A stretch of 8,789 nucleotides of DNA from Treponema sp. (lineage in GTDB: Bacteria; Spirochaetota; Spirochaetia; Treponematales; Breznakiellaceae): the NCBI GenBank assembly GCA_031255875.1, contig JAIRRR010000122.1:1-8789 (forward strand), given 5' to 3'. A program made the translations under genes and the position numbers. The notes beneath the pieces were generated by a model. That model had not been told where the DNA came from. It saw only the letters and a list, made by a program, of their open reading frames with translations, and did not search any database. Positions 5,800-8,789 of this stretch are shown here, in pieces (position 1 is the stretch's first letter; the number at the start of each line of letters is the position of its first letter).

Positions 5800-5988
5800 A
5801 TGAATTTTGCCGACAAAGCTTCCGGCCAGGCCTTTGTATCCCCGAATTTCAGCCGGGTGCTTGACCATGCCTGCGATCAGCTATGGAACAAAAAAGCGGA
5901 ACTTTCCATACGGAAGATACGTTTCCTTGAAGAGGAGCTGATCAAAATGGAGAAGGAGCTTGATGAATTCATCGCGCAAAAGCCCTGA
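5800..5988 (+). CDS. Small coiled-coil protein (62 aa), possibly the back half of a frameshifted gene
   Basis: This reads from ATG 5800 (or GTG 5797) to TGA at 5986-5988. The first half, NFADKASGQAFVSPNFSRVL, is mixed. The second half, from about residue 28, is a charged heptad-like helix (LSIRKIRFLEEELIKMEKEL) that should form a coiled coil. No family is recognised. There is no ribosome site at a useful distance; the nearest G-rich stretch (AGGGG at 5779-5783) is 13 or more nt away. It is also not preceded by its own signal peptide. Both points fit it being the C-terminal part of the small exported protein upstream, joined through a +1 shift at the GGGG run. Its 3' end overlaps the next gene by 26 nt and carries that gene's AAGGAG ribosome site (5953-5958). 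Confidence 0.6.
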   Translation: MNFADKASGQAFVSPNFSRVLDHACDQLWNKKAELSIRKIRFLEEELIKMEKELDEFIAQKP

Positions 5989-8281
5989 ACGCCCGGCTCT
6001 TTTTATCGCCGCCTTGGTTGCCGCCCTCGTCACCCTGCCCCGCCCCCCTGTTTTTGCCAGGCTGAATTTTTCAGGCCTCGACCTTTCCGGCGACAACCGG
6101 CTGCTCTTCCTGGCCGAGGCGGATACCGGGGGCGGCCGGCTCCAAAGCGCCCTGGTGCTCTCCCGCCTGACGGACCTTTCGCTCCAGCAGCTGACCGCCT
6201 TCCCGGAAAAAGTCGAAATCATGGAGAACGGCCGATCGCTCCAGGTGCGCAATACCTTCGGGGCGCTGCGGCTTCCGCTGACCGGCGGCCTTCCCCGGAG
6301 CATTACCGGCTTCCCGGCCTTTACCGAAGGCGCCCCGGTCCTGGGGGGCCGCCTTGACGGCGCGGCGGCTTCCGCCGACGGCAAGTGGCTCCTCGTGGTG
6401 GACCCGGTCACCTCGGCTTACGGCAACCTCGTCCTTATCGACACGGCTACCGGAATAAGGACCGTAATTACCAACAGCATCGAGCGGCCGGACGCGGCCT
6501 TCCCCGCCTGCTGGAGCCCCGACTCCAGGGTCTTTGTCTATGCCAAGGAGGGGAAGCTGTACTACCACAGCCTTGGCACCAGCGCGTCTTCCGCCTATCC
6601 GGTAGACGAGCGTTACCGCCTTATCGGGGACGGGAACACGAATTCGATGTACTGGAGCAGCGCCGGGGACTTTTTTTACATCCGGGGTTCCACCGTGTAC
6701 CGGGTCCGGGGGCCGGACCTTTTCGCCCGCTCGATTTATTCCGATTTCCTGGAGATAGGGGCCGTGGCGGGGAAAATACCTTTTGAGTTCGATCCCGGCT
6801 TTGACGCCTTCTGGATAGCCCCGGACTTCCGCTCCATACTGCTCTCGAAAGGGGGCAGGAATATTTTCTACTTCCCCCTGGGGCTTGACGACTACGCTGG
6901 CGACCGAGTCGTTGCCCTGCCCTATCTAATGCTCCCCCGTTCCACTTACCAGGTCAGCGTCCTCTGGGCTTCCGGCGGGGCGGCCACCGTGCTGGCTGCC
7001 GTACCTCCGGGCGCGGACGGGAAAACCGCCATCGCGTACAGGCTCGACGCGGACGAGGACGGAACCGGGACAGCCTTTAAACTGATGGACCCGCCTCCGG
7101 GGCCGGCGGGGGCGCTGTCGGACGACGGCGGCAAGGCGGTTTTCTGGGGGGAGCAGGGATGCGTGCTCTACGATTACGCGAACTGGAGGCAGCTTCAGAC
7201 CATTTCAACCAGGCCGGTGTGGGACTGCCTCTGGCTTGCGGACGGGGATCTTGTCATGGGGGACAGCTCGCGGCTTGAACGCATCAAGATAACCCTGAAC
7301 GGAAACAGGGCGGAACTTTCCCGCGCACTGCTCTGCCTTTCCTCCGCGGAATTTTACGGCTACGAGGAAGAGACCGGCCGCATTGTCGCCAATGCCGGCG
7401 GCATGTGGTTCGTAACCGACGGCTCAGGACCCTGGACGGAGATCGCGCGGCCGGCGCTGCGCGCGCGTTCCCAGGTTTCGGGCCGTTACCGGGTATACCT
7501 GGAACAGCAGAATTCCGGCCCGTACGAAAACCTCCCGATGATCCGCAATACAGCCGCTGCGGGGACCTCCCCCCTGCTGCGCCGCGTGCCGTATGCCGGG
7601 CCCGGGGAAGCGGCCGGCGCCCTTGCCGCAGACGCCTACGGGGGCGGGCGGGAACTGGCCGTGTGTTTCGATCTGTACGATGACGCCACGGGGCTCCCCC
7701 AGGTTTTGGAAGCCCTGCGCCGCTACGGCATAAAGGCCACTTTTTTTGTAAACGGGGAATTCATACGCCGCTTCCCCGGCGCCGCGCGCGATATCGTTGA
7801 CAGCGGCCACGAAACAGCGTCCATGTTTTTTGTCCCCATCGACCTTTCCGATTCCCGGTACCAGATAAACGTTGATTTCATCAGCCGGGGCCTCGCCCGG
7901 AGCGAGGACGAATTCTTCAACGCCACCGGCCGGGAGCTTGCGCTGCTCTGGCATCCCCCCTACTACGCCCTGTCCTCGGAATATGCCGCCGCCGCCGCAA
8001 AAGCCGGGTACAAAACCATAGGCCGGGACGTAGACCCCATGGACTGGGTCACCCGGGACGCCGCCGCCGGCCGCGCCTTGATACAGTACTCCGCAAGCGA
8101 GATGATCGACCGGATCATGGACACAAAGAAACCGGGCTCGGTAATACCCATACGCCTGGGCCTGCTCCCCGGCGGCCGGCAGAACTACCTTTACAACCGG
8201 CTCGGCGTACTCCTCGACGCCCTTATCCGCGGCGGCTACAGCGTAGTCCCCGTGTCCACGCTCATCGAACACGCAAAATAA
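5963..8281 (+). CDS. Secreted TolB/WD40-like beta-propeller fused to a degenerate NodB polysaccharide-deacetylase domain
   Basis: This 772-aa protein starts at ATG 5963, 4 nt after AAGGAG; the TTG at 5960 is too close to that site. Residues about 10-32 form a signal peptide ending PVFA. Residues about 35-500 show propeller-like repeats, including ADGKWLLVVDP then NLVLIDTATG, and CWSPDSRVFVYAKEGKLYY, as in TolB/PD40 proteins. Residues about 563-772 follow the NodB fold: motif 1 is CFDLYDDATG (569-576 region) followed by YGIKATFFVNGEF; motif 4 DPMDW (691-695) is kept. The metal-binding histidines of motif 2 are missing (GHETASMFFVP instead of GHExxxHxxxH), motif 3 reads WHPPYY, and the HD of motif 5 is RL in GSVIPIRLG. 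Deacetylase activity is therefore unlikely; it more likely binds glycan or acts as a scaffold at the wall. It is the last gene of the plus-strand operon, with a terminator just behind. Confidence 0.85.
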   Translation: MNSSRKSPERPALFIAALVAALVTLPRPPVFARLNFSGLDLSGDNRLLFLAEADTGGGRLQSALVLSRLTDLSLQQLTAFPEKVEIMENGRSLQVRNTFGALRLPLTGGLPRSITGFPAFTEGAPVLGGRLDGAAASADGKWLLVVDPVTSAYGNLVLIDTATGIRTVITNSIERPDAAFPACWSPDSRVFVYAKEGKLYYHSLGTSASSAYPVDERYRLIGDGNTNSMYWSSAGDFFYIRGSTVYRVRGPDLFARSIYSDFLEIGAVAGKIPFEFDPGFDAFWIAPDFRSILLSKGGRNIFYFPLGLDDYAGDRVVALPYLMLPRSTYQVSVLWASGGAATVLAAVPPGADGKTAIAYRLDADEDGTGTAFKLMDPPPGPAGALSDDGGKAVFWGEQGCVLYDYANWRQLQTISTRPVWDCLWLADGDLVMGDSSRLERIKITLNGNRAELSRALLCLSSAEFYGYEEETGRIVANAGGMWFVTDGSGPWTEIARPALRARSQVSGRYRVYLEQQNSGPYENLPMIRNTAAAGTSPLLRRVPYAGPGEAAGALAADAYGGGRELAVCFDLYDDATGLPQVLEALRRYGIKATFFVNGEFIRRFPGAARDIVDSGHETASMFFVPIDLSDSRYQINVDFISRGLARSEDEFFNATGRELALLWHPPYYALSSEYAAAAAKAGYKTIGRDVDPMDWVTRDAAAGRALIQYSASEMIDRIMDTKKPGSVIPIRLGLLPGGRQNYLYNRLGVLLDALIRGGYSVVPVSTLIEHAK

Positions 8282-8300
8282 GCCTCCGCGCGGGCTACGG

Positions 8301-8329
8301 ACGGCAGCGGCCGTTTGCCGTTTGTTTTT
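8301..8329 (+). terminator. Intrinsic terminator after the propeller/NodB-like gene
   Basis: ACGGCA (8301-8306) pairs perfectly with TGCCGT (8316-8321) around a 9-nt loop, and the stem runs into TTTGTTTTT (8321-8329). It lies 20 nt after the stop codon at 8279-8281 and before the convergent gene ending at 8334. The T-run is on the plus side only, so it should end the plus-strand transcript but not the opposing one. Confidence 0.6.
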
Positions 8330-8333
8330 CCGG

Positions 8334-8789
8334 TTACCAAACCTTGGGATCCGCGGTCGGTTTCGTTATCTTAACGTCTTCTCCGGAAGGCTCTATAATG
8401 TAGATGCCTTTCTTGAGGGCATAGGCCTTGGCGCTGTCGCTGGCGGTCATCGCGGCAAGGGCGCAGTAGAACTGCCGCTTGTCCCCCTGCTCGTCGGCGT
8501 GTACGCGGATCTTTGCCATGCGCTCCAGGTGGTCGTCCACGTCCGCGTGACGTAGGGTGGTTTTCACCTCCACCGCCATTGCCTGCGCGCCGTTTTCCAG
8601 CATCCCGTCTATCTGGGCGTACACCCCCGCAGTCCATTTGTAGGTAGCTATGCGGGTAAAGGAAAAGCCGAACTTTTTGAATTTATTGGGCAAGTCCGGG
8701 GTAAGCATGCGCTCGACAATGGAGCCCAGCTTGTTGGACAGCTCGCCGATGGCCTTGTTGAGGGTTTTCTCAGTCTCTCTATGGGCTTT
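8334..8789 (-). CDS. DUF3782-like protein: coiled coil plus PD-(D/E)XK nuclease-like domain, 5' end outside window
   Basis: The frame is open from the window edge to TAA at 8336-8334, giving 151 visible residues; the methionine at 8706-8708 is internal because the reading continues smoothly upstream. The first visible part (ETEKTLNKAIGELSNKLGSIVERML) is the end of a charged coiled-coil helix. The domain that follows contains D61 in AQIDGML and E74-x-K76 in AVEVKTTL, the D...ExK core of PD-(D/E)XK nucleases. It then has a helix and a final strand set, IYIIEPSGEDVKI. From memory this arrangement matches the DUF3782 and related proteins that occur in many copies in treponemes, cyanobacteria and others, whose function is not established. 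It converges on the plus-strand operon with 52 nt between the two stop codons. Its promoter is not in the window. Confidence 0.75.
   Translation of the reverse strand, partial: KAHRETEKTLNKAIGELSNKLGSIVERMLTPDLPNKFKKFGFSFTRIATYKWTAGVYAQIDGMLENGAQAMAVEVKTTLRHADVDDHLERMAKIRVHADEQGDKRQFYCALAAMTASDSAKAYALKKGIYIIEPSGEDVKITKPTADPKVW

Noticed and set aside
7424..8272. Minus-strand open frame (282 codons) opposite the NodB-like domain.
   Set aside because: Gly/Val-rich antisense shadow with no motif; the plus-strand frame has signal peptide, propeller and NodB fold signatures.

Overview
GC-rich bacterial DNA (close to 60% G+C by eye) with tightly packed, operon-like genes. The gene content suggests a diderm spirochaete of the Treponema group. 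It includes a secreted LPP20/FlgP-like protein, a membrane-anchored LysM/M23 peptidase, a secreted beta-propeller/NodB-like fusion, and a coiled-coil plus PD-(D/E)XK protein of a kind common in treponemes. This placement is inferred from gene types; no marker gene is present.

Layout. (1) 2-619, plus strand: the 3' part of a probably secreted protein that begins outside the window. (2) 4218 down to 609, minus strand: a four-gene operon reading signal peptidase I (lepB), a class B penicillin-binding protein with a PASTA domain, a pentapeptide-repeat protein with an N-terminal Cys/His knuckle, and an MBL-fold hydrolase whose HxHxDH motif lacks the Asp. The operon runs tail-to-tail into the first gene with an 11-nt overlap. 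(3) 4219-4343: a divergent control region with a good sigma70-type promoter facing lepB and a perfect TATAAT overlapping it on the other strand. (4) 4344-8281, plus strand: a LysM/M23 peptidase, a 43-codon signal-peptide ORF, a 62-codon coiled-coil ORF, and a 772-aa propeller/NodB-like protein, followed by a likely intrinsic terminator at 8301-8329. (5) 8789 down to 8334, minus strand: a DUF3782-like protein, cut by the window edge.

The theme is the cell envelope. Signal peptidase and a transpeptidase that builds septal or elongation wall are transcribed away from a wall-binding endopeptidase and exported partner proteins. The most notable points are a probable +1 frameshift (programmed, mutational or a sequencing error) splitting one small exported protein, a NodB domain that has lost its metal-binding histidines, a pentapeptide helix with stacked Cys and Val ladders, the Asp-to-Gly change in the MBL motif, a nearly leaderless lepB promoter, and a terminator-like hairpin inside the M23 gene. 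I saw no tRNA, rRNA, CRISPR array, insertion sequence or prophage signature.
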